A stretch of 64,000 nt of DNA from CAZAPG01 sp964486935. Lineage in GTDB: Bacteria; Chloroflexota; Anaerolineae; 4572-78; J111. The stretch covers positions 1-64,000 of the forward strand of contig CAZAPG010000011.1 of assembly GCA_964486935.1 (NCBI GenBank). The letters are read 5' to 3'. Each line of letters begins with the position of its first letter. Position 1 is the first letter of the stretch. The translations under genes were made by a program, and so were the position numbers. Under the pieces are notes generated by a model. That model ran no database searches and had not been told where the DNA came from. It saw nothing but the letters and a program-made list of their open reading frames with translations. This document shows positions 52,483-61,109 of the stretch, one piece after another.

Positions 52483-53397
52483 ATGTTTAGTTTTGGCACA
52501 AACAAAATCAAAGAGAGTCTGGCTCGCACTCGAAACTCGGTTTTTGGACAGATTACCGGCCTGTTTGGCGGCGGTGAAATTACCGACGATTTGTGGGACG
52601 ACCTGGAAGCGCTGCTGATTCAGGCCGATGTTGGCGTTGAAACCACCGGCCAATTGATTGAAACCGTGCGCCGGCGGGTTGGGCAGGAAGGCATCACCAA
52701 ACCCGCCCAGGTTCAGGCCATTTTGAAAGATGAAATGCAAAAGCTGCTGGAGGGCTACATCCCCTCTCAGCTTGACCGCACCCGAATTTTAACCGTTATT
52801 CTGGTGGTAGGCGTCAACGGCTCTGGCAAAACTACCACCATTGCCAAGCTGGCCCGGCTGTACCAGAAACAGGGCCAGCGGGTGGTTTTGGCCGCAGCCG
52901 ATACCTTTAGAGCGGCAGCCATTGACCAGCTTAAAATTTGGGGCGAGCGCGCCAACTGCCCGGTGATTGCCCATCAGCCCAACGCCGACCCCGGCGCGGT
53001 TGTGTTTGACGCGCTGAAAAGCGCCCTGGCCCGCAAAGCCAATATGGTCATTATCGACACGGCGGGCCGGCTGCATACCAAATATAATTTGATGAAAGAG
53101 CTGGAAAAGCTGCGCGGCATCGCCCAAAAGCAGGTTCACGCCGCGCCGCACGAAACGCTGCTGGTGCTGGATGCCACTACCGGCCAAAATGCTGTTTCTC
53201 AGGCCAAACACTTCAAAGAGAGTGTCAATATTACCGGCGTGGTGCTCACCAAACTGGATGGCACGGCCAAAGGCGGGGTGGTGTTTGCCATTGGCAAAGA
53301 GCTGGGCGTGCCGGTGCGCTTTGTGGGCGTGGGCGAAGGGCTGGAAGATATCTTGCCGTTTGACGCCAGGGCGTTTGTTGACGGGCTATTTGAATAG
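52483..53397 (+). CDS. ftsY: signal recognition particle receptor FtsY
   Basis: A 304-residue SRP-receptor GTPase that docks ribosome-nascent-chain complexes to the Sec translocon. The NG domain is complete: helical N domain at residues 1-95, G1 GVNGSGKTT from 110, DTFRAAA (insertion-box region) near 143, G3 DTAGR near 188, G4 TKLDGTAKGG near 250 and the closing GVGEGLEDILPFD. The acidic A domain of E. coli FtsY is absent, as in many Gram-positive and Chloroflexota forms. GAGGA precedes the ATG. Confidence 0.96.
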   Translation: MFSFGTNKIKESLARTRNSVFGQITGLFGGGEITDDLWDDLEALLIQADVGVETTGQLIETVRRRVGQEGITKPAQVQAILKDEMQKLLEGYIPSQLDRTRILTVILVVGVNGSGKTTTIAKLARLYQKQGQRVVLAAADTFRAAAIDQLKIWGERANCPVIAHQPNADPGAVVFDALKSALARKANMVIIDTAGRLHTKYNLMKELEKLRGIAQKQVHAAPHETLLVLDATTGQNAVSQAKHFKESVNITGVVLTKLDGTAKGGVVFAIGKELGVPVRFVGVGEGLEDILPFDARAFVDGLFE

Positions 53398-53404
53398 ACG
53401 GCGG

Positions 53405-53974
53405 CTACAAATCAATGGCCCGCGTGCCCAGCACAAACATTTCACCCTCTAAAATTTCCAGACGGGTAATGTCCAGGTCAATCAAAATGCCGGCCAGCGC
53501 CTCGTTTACGGTTTGAGTCATTGATTGGAGAATAGTGTCGGGAAAATCAAACAGCCCCATTTGCGCTTCTTGAACTTCAACCACCAGTTGGCCTTTATCA
53601 ACCACAGCCGTGGCCACAATTAGCGAGTCGAACGTGAAAGGGCCAAAAGGTTTAACGCCGCCGGTCATGTAAATTCTGCCGCCGGTAAACCAGATTTGGG
53701 GATCGCTCATCGGGATGCGGCCGGTTTGGGTTAACTCCAGCGCAATCAGCGAGGTAATCTCTTCATTTGTCACCCGCAGTTGCGACTCGTGGTTTTGGCT
53801 GGCTTCTTGCAAAGCCTGGTAAAAATTTTGTCTGAGCCGGTCGGCGGCTTCCTGGTTGACTGTTATCTGGCCGCCGGGCGGGCCAATCTGGTCAATATTA
53901 TCATTAGAGCGGCAGGCCAGACCAACCAGCAAAACCAATGAAAAAATAATGGCAAAAACTCTATAGCGTAACAC
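53405..53974 (-). CDS. probable lipoprotein, unknown function
   Basis: A 189-residue exported protein. A signal-like hydrophobic segment (residues 5-20) ends in VGLAC, an acceptable though not ideal lipobox (Cys21). The mature part has mixed alpha/beta character, with strands of the type GRIYMTGGVKPFGPFTFDSLIVATAVV. No domain is recognised. It is convergent with ftsY (7 bp apart) and divergent from scpB. Confidence 0.7.
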   Translation of the reverse strand: MLRYRVFAIIFSLVLLVGLACRSNDNIDQIGPPGGQITVNQEAADRLRQNFYQALQEASQNHESQLRVTNEEITSLIALELTQTGRIPMSDPQIWFTGGRIYMTGGVKPFGPFTFDSLIVATAVVDKGQLVVEVQEAQMGLFDFPDTILQSMTQTVNEALAGILIDLDITRLEILEGEMFVLGTRAIDL

Positions 53975-54046
53975 AGAAATTCACAAACTCCTCTGAAATA
54001 GTTACTCGATGACTATAACGGGACGCTTTGGGCTACGTTCCACATT

Positions 54047-54073
54047 CCACATTCCACGTAACGTGGAATGTGG
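54047..54073. repeat. 27-bp palindrome in the scpB upstream region
   Basis: CCACATTCCACGT (54047-54059) and ACGTGGAATGTGG (54061-54073) are perfect arms around a single A. A tandem half copy (TTCCACATTCCAC) precedes it. It lies between the divergent lipoprotein gene and scpB, so it may be an operator. It also resembles dispersed palindromic repeats. Confidence 0.6.
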
Positions 54074-54153
54074 CGCGTAATTTTAATTTTTGAGCGCACT
54101 CTGTAGCGCATATATAACAATGTGGACAAAAATTATAGCATCCTCCAGGTAAC

Positions 54154-54717
54154 ATGACAACAGATAACGTAACTGAAAAGGAAATAGTGAAAATAGTAGA
54201 GGCGCTGCTGTTTGTGGCGTCTGAGCCGGTAACGGTTAATCATTTGGCCTCGGCTATCGAATGTTCGGCAGAGCAGGTTGAGGTAGCCCTGCAGCAATTA
54301 AAAAGCGACAGCCAGAATCGGGGTATTCGCTTGCAGCAGCAGGGCAAAAAGGCGCAGTTGGTCAGCGCGCCAGAGCTAACCGATTACATTGAGCGCTTTT
54401 TGGGCTTAACCTTTAGCGGCAAACTGTCAACCCCGGCCCTTGAAACCCTGGCCATTATTGCCTATCGCCAGCCCATTACCCGGCCCGAAATCGAAGCGAT
54501 TCGCGGCGTTAACAGCGATGGCGTGCTGCGCACCCTCACCAGCAAGGGGCTGGTAGAGGAGGTGGGGCGTCTGGATACGGTTGGACACCCCGCCCTGTTT
54601 GCCACCACCTTTGAGTTTTTGCGCTACTTTGGCCTGGATAGCATCGACCAACTGCCGGAACTGGATTTGCCGCAACCGGAACTGCCCGAAAACGGAACCG
54701 GCAGTGAAGACGCCTGA
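54154..54717 (+). CDS. scpB: segregation and condensation protein ScpB
   Basis: A 187-residue subunit of the SMC-ScpAB condensin complex. It is built of two winged-helix domains. Diagnostic segments are IVEALLFVASEPV near residues 12-24 and LETLAIIAYRQPITRPEIEAIRGV near residues 98-121. It starts a four-gene run, scpB-rluB-cmk-plsC, with gaps of 37 bp, 21 bp and an overlap, an arrangement common in many bacteria. scpA is not in the window. Confidence 0.95.
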   Translation: MTTDNVTEKEIVKIVEALLFVASEPVTVNHLASAIECSAEQVEVALQQLKSDSQNRGIRLQQQGKKAQLVSAPELTDYIERFLGLTFSGKLSTPALETLAIIAYRQPITRPEIEAIRGVNSDGVLRTLTSKGLVEEVGRLDTVGHPALFATTFEFLRYFGLDSIDQLPELDLPQPELPENGTGSEDA

Positions 54718-54754
54718 TTAACGTAGTTATTGGATTATTACGACAAAGTAGCTA

Positions 54755-55504
54755 ATGCCACCCAAAAACCACCAACCTGTGTATGAACGATTACAAAAAG
54801 TTTTGGCCCACGCCGGCGTGGCTTCGCGCCGGGCCAGCGAGGCGATGATTCAGCAAGGGCGGGTATCGGTCAACGGGCAGGTTGTGACCGAACTGGGCCT
54901 TAAGGTTGACCCCCGGCGCGATGAAATTTGGGTGGATGGCCGGCCCCTGCCTCAGCCGGTCGAAAAACCGGTTTACATCATCCTCAACAAACCGCGCAAC
55001 ATCCTGAGCGCCACCCGCGACCATCGCGGGCGTCAAACCGTGCTCGATCTGGTTGACGTGCCGGAGCGGGTATATCCGGTGGGCCGGCTAGACCTGGATA
55101 GCGAGGGCCTGATTTTGCTGACCAACGATGGCGAATTGACCCAAAAACTGACCCACCCCAGCCGCCACATTGAAAAGGAGTATCAGGTGCTAGTGGCCGG
55201 CTTGCTCGACGCCCAAACTCTGGCGCGCTGGCGGCAGGGCGGCATCGAGGTTGATGGTAAAGCCGTAGCCCCCGCCGGGGTAGAGCGAATGAAGATTGAA
55301 AAGAACAACACCTGGTTAAAAATTATTTTGACCGAGGGGCGCAAGCGGCAAATTAGAGAGGTGGCTAAAACGTTGGGCCATCCGGTAAAAAGTTTAAAGC
55401 GGGTCAGAATTGGCCCCATTAAGCTGGGCCAGCTACAGCCTGGCCGGTGGCGACCCCTGACCGCCAGAGAAGTAACCCGGCTCAAACAAGCAGCCAATCA
55501 ATAA
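54755..55504 (+). CDS. rluB: RsuA/RluB-family pseudouridine synthase
   Basis: A 249-residue rRNA pseudouridine synthase. An N-terminal S4 RNA-binding domain (residues 7-55, RLQKVLAHAGVASRRASEAMI) is followed by the catalytic domain. That domain carries YPVGRLDLDSEGLILLTNDG near residues 109-128, whose Asp in GRLD is the nucleophile. The C-terminal motif is GRKRQIREVAKTLGHPVKSL. It likely modifies 23S rRNA U2605-equivalent. The distinction between RluB and RsuA relies on gene context. Confidence 0.93.
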   Translation: MPPKNHQPVYERLQKVLAHAGVASRRASEAMIQQGRVSVNGQVVTELGLKVDPRRDEIWVDGRPLPQPVEKPVYIILNKPRNILSATRDHRGRQTVLDLVDVPERVYPVGRLDLDSEGLILLTNDGELTQKLTHPSRHIEKEYQVLVAGLLDAQTLARWRQGGIEVDGKAVAPAGVERMKIEKNNTWLKIILTEGRKRQIREVAKTLGHPVKSLKRVRIGPIKLGQLQPGRWRPLTAREVTRLKQAANQ

Positions 55505-55525
55505 ACATCCATTGCGAGGAAAGTA

Positions 55526-56221
55526 TTGTCAAAACCAGCTACCATTACCATCGATGGATTTGCCGCTTCGGGCAAAAGCACCGTGGCCGCCCGGCTGGCC
55601 CAAGCGCTGGAATATCTTTATTTTGATACGGGCGTTATGTATCGCGCCGTTACCTGGGCCGTACTCCACAACAACCTGGACCCTGATGACGAAGAGGCGG
55701 TATCGCAACTGGCCGAAGATTTGACGATTGAAGTAGAGTCGCAGGGGCCGGATGATGGCCGCCTGTACACGGTGCTGGCCGACGGGCAGGATGTCACCTG
55801 GCTTATCCGCCAGCCCGAAGTTGACGCCAATGTATCGCGGGTGTCATCTTATCCCCGCGTCAGGGCCGCGTTGACTGCCCAGCAGCGGCGCATTGCCGGC
55901 AAAGGGCCTATTGTTATGGCGGGCCGCGATATTGGCACCGTGGTTTTGCCCAACGCCGATTTGAAAATTTTTTTGCAGGCTTCGGCCCAGGAGCGGGCGC
56001 GCCGCCGCTACAAAGAGGCGCTGGCTAAAAACCAGTCGGCCAGCTTTGACCAGATTTTAACCGCCATTATCGAGCGCGACCGGAAAGATAGCAACAATCC
56101 GGTTTCTCCCACGGTTCCGGCCAAAGATGCCATTATTGTCAACACAGATGGCCTGACCATTGACCAGGTTGTTTTGCAATTGAAAGAGTTGGTGCAAAAA
56201 TACAACAATGGGGTTAAATGA
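55526..56221 (+). CDS. cmk: cytidylate kinase
   Basis: A 231-residue (d)CMP kinase. The start is TTG, preceded by GAGGAAAG. The P-loop GFAASGKST is at about residues 10-18, with Ala replacing one Gly of the more usual GPAGSGKST. YFDTGVMYRAVT near residues 32-43 binds CMP. AGRDIGTVVLPNADLKIFLQASAQERARRR near residues 132-161 is the lid and base-recognition region. Its end overlaps plsC by 14 bp. Confidence 0.95.
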   Translation: MSKPATITIDGFAASGKSTVAARLAQALEYLYFDTGVMYRAVTWAVLHNNLDPDDEEAVSQLAEDLTIEVESQGPDDGRLYTVLADGQDVTWLIRQPEVDANVSRVSSYPRVRAALTAQQRRIAGKGPIVMAGRDIGTVVLPNADLKIFLQASAQERARRRYKEALAKNQSASFDQILTAIIERDRKDSNNPVSPTVPAKDAIIVNTDGLTIDQVVLQLKELVQKYNNGVK

Positions 56222-56909
56222 TCCATCGGGCAGCGCTGCCGGGCGCTGGCTGCAACTGGTGGCGTTGCGCCTGTTAATGAAAACTATTTTGCGCTTTGAA
56301 GTTTCTGGCGCAGAAAATATCCCACCTGCCGGGCCGGTGATTATTGTAATCAACCACATTGCCTTTTTAGACCCGGTGATGGTGCTGGGCAGCGTGCCCC
56401 GCCGGGTAGTGCCAATGGCCAAAGCCGAGGCGTTTGAACTGCCGGTTTTTGGCCTGTTTGTAAAAGTTTACGGTACTATTCCGGTGCGGCGCGGCGAAGC
56501 CGATATGAACGCCGTTAAATACGCCCTGCGCTGCTTAAAAAATGGCGATATTGTGCTGATGGCCCCAGAGGGAACCCGCAGCCGCAACTATCAACTGCAA
56601 CCGGCCAAAGATGGCGCAGCCGTGCTGGCCCTGCGCAGCGGCGCGCCAATTGTGCCGGTTGGCGTGACCGGCACCCATCGGGCACAAGTTTATTGGCGTC
56701 GATTGCAGCGCCCGCCGGTGCGCCTGTCGGTGGGCAGGCCGTTTAAGGTGCGGTTTTTGGACTCTGACAATGGCCGCCCCTCGCGCCGGGAGCTATCGGA
56801 GATTACGACAGAAATTATGTATCAGTTGGCCGCCCAACTTCCCCCGGAATTTAGAGGCGTCTATTGCCATTTAGAACAAGCAACCCAAACCCATTTGCTG
56901 CCCATTTAG
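56208..56909 (+). CDS. plsC: 1-acyl-sn-glycerol-3-phosphate acyltransferase
   Basis: A 233-residue membrane-associated acyltransferase that makes phosphatidic acid. The catalytic H-x4-D box is NHIAFLDPVM near residues 46-55. The substrate motifs are GTIPVRRGEAD near 88-98 and the PEGTRSR box near 122-128. The length and order match the PlsC family. It closes the scpB operon, and a promoter with the glmS ribozyme follows immediately. Confidence 0.93.
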   Translation: MGLNDPSGSAAGRWLQLVALRLLMKTILRFEVSGAENIPPAGPVIIVINHIAFLDPVMVLGSVPRRVVPMAKAEAFELPVFGLFVKVYGTIPVRRGEADMNAVKYALRCLKNGDIVLMAPEGTRSRNYQLQPAKDGAAVLALRSGAPIVPVGVTGTHRAQVYWRRLQRPPVRLSVGRPFKVRFLDSDNGRPSRRELSEITTEIMYQLAAQLPPEFRGVYCHLEQATQTHLLPI

Positions 56910-56926
56910 CGGTACTTATGGGGGAT

Positions 56927-56955
56927 TTGTCTGACTGTTGGATTAAGCCTATAAT
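56927..56955 (+). promoter_or_regulatory. glmS promoter
   Basis: TTGTCT (56927-56932), a 17-bp spacer and a perfect TATAAT (56950-56955) place the transcript start near 56962. This is about 48 nt upstream of the ribozyme cleavage site. Confidence 0.65.
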
Positions 56956-57003
56956 GACCGGGAGTATAATTAAGGAGGTGAGCCAAAACATAAATAACCG
57001 GGG

Positions 57004-57178
57004 CGATTAGCGCCTGACCCTGTTAAACAGGGTGACGAGGAGCAGGTTCATCGAAATAATCGGCGGGTTCCTGCCGGGCTGCCACAGCCCGAATTGTCCC
57101 CAAAATTCCCTCCCCAGGGAGCAAAGCTGTTTTACAAAACCGGCGAGTAATTGCCGGCACAAAAAAAATGGCAGTGGA
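57004..57178 (+). ncRNA. glmS ribozyme (glucosamine-6-phosphate-activated)
   Basis: The self-cleaving riboswitch in the glmS leader. The conserved start A|GCGCCTG puts cleavage between 57009 and 57010. P1-type helix ACCCTG/CAGGGT follows (57017-57022 with 57028-57033). The invariant core GACGAGG is at 57034-57040, then AGCAGG, ATCGAAA, TCGGCGGG and CCTGC. A 5-bp P3 stem CGGGC/GCCCG holds a 7-nt loop TGCCACA. This loop can pair with TGGCA at 57169-57173 as the P3.1 pseudoknot, mirroring the Thermoanaerobacter ribozyme. Binding of GlcN6P triggers cleavage and decay of glmS mRNA. The 3' boundary is approximate. Confidence 0.93.
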
Positions 57179-57352
57179 GTTATTCACTAAACAGCACAAC
57201 AGAAAATGTTTGCCGGTGGTCAGTGGTCAAAGGCCGGGAGCCAGCTATATTTTTACAATTCGCTGCCCTGCGCTTCTGCTCCGGCGGTGTTCCCTTGCTG
57301 TTTGGCTGCAACTTGAATTTCCAAACAACAGACAAAAAAGGAGAATATTTCC
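57179..57352 (+). other. leader between ribozyme and glmS
   Basis: 174 nt of leader without a convincing gene or extra structure. Short open frames here overlap the glmS start and have no ribosome site of their own. AAAGGAG precedes the glmS ATG. Confidence 0.5.
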
Positions 57353-59194
57353 ATGTGCGGTATTGTTGGTTATGTGGGGCCAAAAGATGCCTCGTCTATT
57401 GTATTTAACGGCCTGAAAAAACTGGAGTATCGCGGCTACGATTCAGCCGGCATTGCCATTATCAACAGCAAGCTGGATATTCGCCGGGCCGAAGGCAAAC
57501 TGGTCAACCTTGAAGAAAAATTAAAAGCCGCGCCCATCCACGGTACTCTGGCTATTGGACACACTCGCTGGGCCACGCACGGCGCGCCCGTTGAGCGCAA
57601 CGCCCACCCCCACGCCGATGAGGCTTACACCGTGGCGGTGGTGCAAAACGGCATTGTTGAAAATTTTATGAAATTGCGGGCGCAGCTTCAGCAAGAGGGC
57701 CACAAATTCAGTTCCGATACCGATACAGAGGTGATTACCCATCTGATTGATAAATATCTGGCCCAGGGCAATGATTTGGTTGACGCCTGCCGCCTCTCTT
57801 TTCAGCAGCTTGAAGGGGCGCACGCCATTGCCGTGGTTAGCCCGCAAGAGCCGGACAAAATTGTGGTGGTTCGGCTGGGCAATGCCGGCGGCGTGATTGT
57901 GGGGCTGGGCAAAGGAGAAAATTATCTGGCCTCTGATATTCCGGCTATATTGGAGCACACCCAGCGGGTTGTCTTTTTAGAAGATAAGGAAATGGCTATT
58001 ATCACCGCCGGCAACGTTAAATACCGCCGGCTGGATGGCGCAGCCATCACCAAAAAGCCAACCCGCATTACCTGGGACCCGGTCAGCGCGGTTAAGGGGC
58101 AATATCGACATTTTATGCAGAAGGAAATTTACGAGCAGCCCCAGTCCATTCAAAGCACCATTCGGGGCCGCATTGATTTTACAAGCGGCAAAGTTAACCT
58201 GGAAGATTTGAAGCTGACGCCCGGCGAAGCCGCCGCCATCGACCGGATTATCATTGTGGCCTGCGGCACGTCGGCCTATGCCGGCCAGGTGGGCCGCTTT
58301 GTCATCGAAAAATTGGCCCGGGTGAGGGTGTCGGTTGATTACGCCTCGGAGTTTCGCTACCGCGACCCGGTCATCGACGACAAAACGGTGGTGCTGGCCA
58401 TCAGCCAATCCGGCGAAACAGTCGATACCCTGGCCGCTATGGAAGAGGCCAAAAGTAAAGGGGCCAAACTATGGAGCATTGTTAATGCGCAGGGCAGCAT
58501 GATCCACCACACCAGCGACGGCGCTATTTTAATGCACGCCGGCCCGGAAATTGGCGTAGCCAGCACCAAGGCTTTTACCACCACCCTGACCGACCTGTTT
58601 TTGCTGGGGATGTACCTGGGCCAGCTTCGCGGCGCGCTCTCTGATGAGGAAAGTTTTAAACTGGCCATCGCGCTGGCCCACCTGCCGGAGCTGGCCGGCG
58701 AAGTGCTGGCCGACGGCTACAACGATTACGAAACCCTGGCCAACCTGTACCACAAGCGAGAGCACTTTCTCTTTTTGGGCCGGGGGGTCAACTACCCCAT
58801 TGCCCTGGAAGGGGCGCTCAAACTGAAGGAAATCAGCTACATTCACGCCGAAGGCTACCCGGCCGGCGAGATGAAGCACGGCCCCATTGCCCTGATTGAC
58901 GAAAATATGCCCGTGGTCTGCCTGGCCCCCCAGGATAACGTATACGACAAGATGATGAGTCAGATTGAGCAGGTGCATAGCCGGGGCGGCACGGTTATCT
59001 CGCTGGTTAATGAGGGCGACGAAAACCTGGCCGGCAAATCTCACCACGTTTTAACCATTCCTTCAACGCATCCCTTGCTGACCCCCATTATCGCCGTAAT
59101 TCCGATGCAGCTACTGGCCTACCACATTGCCGTCAGGCGCGGCGCCGATGTTGACCAGCCGCGCAATCTGGCTAAAAGCGTTACGGTTGAATAG
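57353..59194 (+). CDS. glmS: glutamine-fructose-6-phosphate aminotransferase
   Basis: A 613-residue enzyme that makes glucosamine-6-phosphate from fructose-6-phosphate and glutamine, the first step to UDP-GlcNAc and peptidoglycan. The N-terminal nucleophile amidase domain begins MCGIVGYVG (Cys2), with RGYDSAGIA and GHTRWATHG near residues 74-82. Two SIS sugar-isomerase domains follow, with CGTSAYAG near 304 and ISQSGETVDT near 349. The C-terminal PRNLAKSVTVE is nearly invariant in the family. It is controlled by the upstream ribozyme. Confidence 0.98.
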   Translation: MCGIVGYVGPKDASSIVFNGLKKLEYRGYDSAGIAIINSKLDIRRAEGKLVNLEEKLKAAPIHGTLAIGHTRWATHGAPVERNAHPHADEAYTVAVVQNGIVENFMKLRAQLQQEGHKFSSDTDTEVITHLIDKYLAQGNDLVDACRLSFQQLEGAHAIAVVSPQEPDKIVVVRLGNAGGVIVGLGKGENYLASDIPAILEHTQRVVFLEDKEMAIITAGNVKYRRLDGAAITKKPTRITWDPVSAVKGQYRHFMQKEIYEQPQSIQSTIRGRIDFTSGKVNLEDLKLTPGEAAAIDRIIIVACGTSAYAGQVGRFVIEKLARVRVSVDYASEFRYRDPVIDDKTVVLAISQSGETVDTLAAMEEAKSKGAKLWSIVNAQGSMIHHTSDGAILMHAGPEIGVASTKAFTTTLTDLFLLGMYLGQLRGALSDEESFKLAIALAHLPELAGEVLADGYNDYETLANLYHKREHFLFLGRGVNYPIALEGALKLKEISYIHAEGYPAGEMKHGPIALIDENMPVVCLAPQDNVYDKMMSQIEQVHSRGGTVISLVNEGDENLAGKSHHVLTIPSTHPLLTPIIAVIPMQLLAYHIAVRRGADVDQPRNLAKSVTVE

Positions 59195-59318
59195 AGCTAC
59201 ATTTTTGGCCGGCAACATTGACATTTTCTTTATGTCAGCTAATATTAGGGCCAAACCGTTTTTTGGGGTTATACGCCCGGTATAACCTTGCTCACGACCC
59301 CACCGAGGGATAAATGTA

Positions 59319-60512
59319 ATGATTACTTCGCAGATAATCCTTAAAAAAGGCAGAGAAAAGTCGGTCAATAACCGGCATCCCTGGCTCTACTCCGGCGCAA
59401 TTAGCCGCATTGAAGGCGACCCCGCCGATGGCGATGTAGTAGATGTCTGGAATCACCGCGCCCGCTTTGAAGCCCGTGGCATTTACAACTCAAAATCCCA
59501 AATTCGGGTGCGGCTGCTCACCTGGAATCCCAACGACCCGATTGATGAAGAATTTTGGCGACGCCGCATCAGCCGGGCCGTAGTGGGCCGGCTGGCCCTG
59601 AAACAGGCCCAGGATACCGACTCTTACCGGCTGGTCTTTTCCGAGGCCGATGGCGCGCCCGGCTTTATTGCCGATTTATACGGCACCTGGCTGGTGGTGC
59701 AATTTCTCTCGCTGGCCGCCGAAAAGCACCGGCGCACTATTTTAAGCGTTCTGTTAGACCTGGTAGAGCCGCAGGGCATTTACGAGCGCAGCGATAGCGA
59801 CTCTAGAGAAAAAGAGGGGCTGGTTCCCGTAACCGGGCCGGTGTGGGGCGAAGTTCCGCCCGACTCGATAGAAATTTTAGAAAATGGCCATACTTTTTTG
59901 GTAGATGTAAAGTTGGGGCATAAAACCGGCTTTTACCTGGACCAGCGAGAAAATCGGCAAAAGTCTACCAAATATTTCGCCGGCAAAGAGGTGCTCAACG
60001 CCTTTTCATACACCGGCGCGTTTTCGGTGTATGCGGCTCATGCCGGAGCCACGCGCATTGTCAATGTCGACTCTTCGGAGCGGGCGCTGCAAATTGCCGA
60101 GCAAAATATGCGTCGCAACGGCTTTGTAGACCGCGAGGATGTATACGCCGCCGCCGACGTGTTTGAACTGCTGCGCGCCTACAACGACGCTCAATGGAAA
60201 TTTGATGTGGTAATTTTAGACCCGCCTAAATTTGCCTACAGCAAGCGCCAGGTAGATAAAGCCACACACGGCTATAAAGATATTAATCTGCTGGCGCTGA
60301 AATTGCTAAAACGGGGCGGTATTCTGATTACTTTTTCTTGTTCCGGCGCGGTAAACCGCGACCTGTTCCAAAAAGTGCTGTTTGGCGCGGCCCTGGATGC
60401 CGGCCGGTCCGTGCAAATTATCGAGCAACTTTCGCAGGGGTCAGACCACCCTATTCTCCTTACCTGCCCGGAAACCGAATATCTAAAAGGGTTTGTCTGC
60501 CGGGTGTGGTAA
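59319..60512 (+). CDS. rlmI: 23S rRNA m5C methyltransferase RlmI-type
   Basis: A 397-residue class I AdoMet-dependent RNA methyltransferase. An N-terminal PUA domain (residues 1-75, NNRHPWLYSGAISRIEG) precedes the Rossmann domain. Motif I is NAFSYTGAFSVYAAHAGA near residues 227-244, motif IV is VVILDPPKFAYSKRQ near 301-315, and the catalytic TFSCSG is near 342-347. It corresponds to RlmI, which methylates C1962 of 23S rRNA. It has its own terminator downstream. Confidence 0.92.
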   Translation: MITSQIILKKGREKSVNNRHPWLYSGAISRIEGDPADGDVVDVWNHRARFEARGIYNSKSQIRVRLLTWNPNDPIDEEFWRRRISRAVVGRLALKQAQDTDSYRLVFSEADGAPGFIADLYGTWLVVQFLSLAAEKHRRTILSVLLDLVEPQGIYERSDSDSREKEGLVPVTGPVWGEVPPDSIEILENGHTFLVDVKLGHKTGFYLDQRENRQKSTKYFAGKEVLNAFSYTGAFSVYAAHAGATRIVNVDSSERALQIAEQNMRRNGFVDREDVYAAADVFELLRAYNDAQWKFDVVILDPPKFAYSKRQVDKATHGYKDINLLALKLLKRGGILITFSCSGAVNRDLFQKVLFGAALDAGRSVQIIEQLSQGSDHPILLTCPETEYLKGFVCRVW

Positions 60513-60539
60513 AAATTTTATAACCTGTCTGTAAATTGG

Positions 60540-60582
60540 CGAGCGCATCCCTGAAAATTTGCGGGGATGCGCTCGATTTTTT
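60540..60582 (+). terminator. intrinsic terminator after rlmI
   Basis: A perfect 12-bp stem CGAGCGCATCCC (60540-60551) with GGGATGCGCTCG (60564-60575) is followed by ATTTTTT. It ends the rlmI transcript. Confidence 0.88.
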
Positions 60583-60685
60583 AGGCAAATTCTAACCATT
60601 TTCCTAGAAATTTTTAACCCGTCTCATATTGGATTTTGATACACTCTCAAAAGTATCTCATTAGATTTGCGGGGGAGTTTAGTCT

Positions 60686-61093
60686 ATGATAAAACCACTG
60701 AGAGTTTTAATTTGCGGTAGCGATGAACCGGCCATGCAGCGGATGGCCCGCATCCTTACCGGCGATGGCATTGACGTAACCACCAGCAGCCAGCCCTTTA
60801 ATTGTCTTGCTGCCAACCAATATGGCTGGGATTTTTTGATAATTGATTTGGACGGGTTGAACAGCTTTTTGCGTAATTTACTGCCCAGCCTGTGCAGCAG
60901 TTTACCTCGCTCCACTATTATTGGCGTTTCCACCAAATCTAGCCGCAGCGATCTGGTATACTGGATGAGCAGCGGTCTAAAGCTGGATGCCTGCCTTAAC
61001 AAGGCGCCTCGCGTGGAAGATTTGATTGTAGCCGCGCCACGGGTAGCGGCCAGATACCTGTGCGATACAAAACCCTTTGGCCAGATTCAATAA
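60686..61093 (+). CDS. atypical stand-alone receiver-like protein
   Basis: A 135-residue protein with the size and fold pattern of a CheY-type receiver. It has strand 1 PLRVLICGSDEPAMQRMARIL, and strand 3 DFLIIDLDGLN with a possible phospho-acceptor Asp near residue 54. It also has IIGVSTKSS near 80 and DACLNKAPRVEDLI near 108-121. The N-terminal acidic pair is reduced (GSDE), and the usual Lys-Pro reads Lys-Ala-Pro, so it may not be phosphorylated. No partner kinase is nearby. Confidence 0.7.
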   Translation: MIKPLRVLICGSDEPAMQRMARILTGDGIDVTTSSQPFNCLAANQYGWDFLIIDLDGLNSFLRNLLPSLCSSLPRSTIIGVSTKSSRSDLVYWMSSGLKLDACLNKAPRVEDLIVAAPRVAARYLCDTKPFGQIQ

Positions 61094-61109
61094 CCGGCTA
61101 TTGGCGCGT

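Noticed and set aside
57151..57416. Short open frames between the ribozyme and glmS
   Set aside because: They run through the ribozyme 3' end or into the glmS start in other frames. They lack ribosome sites and have no recognisable protein features.
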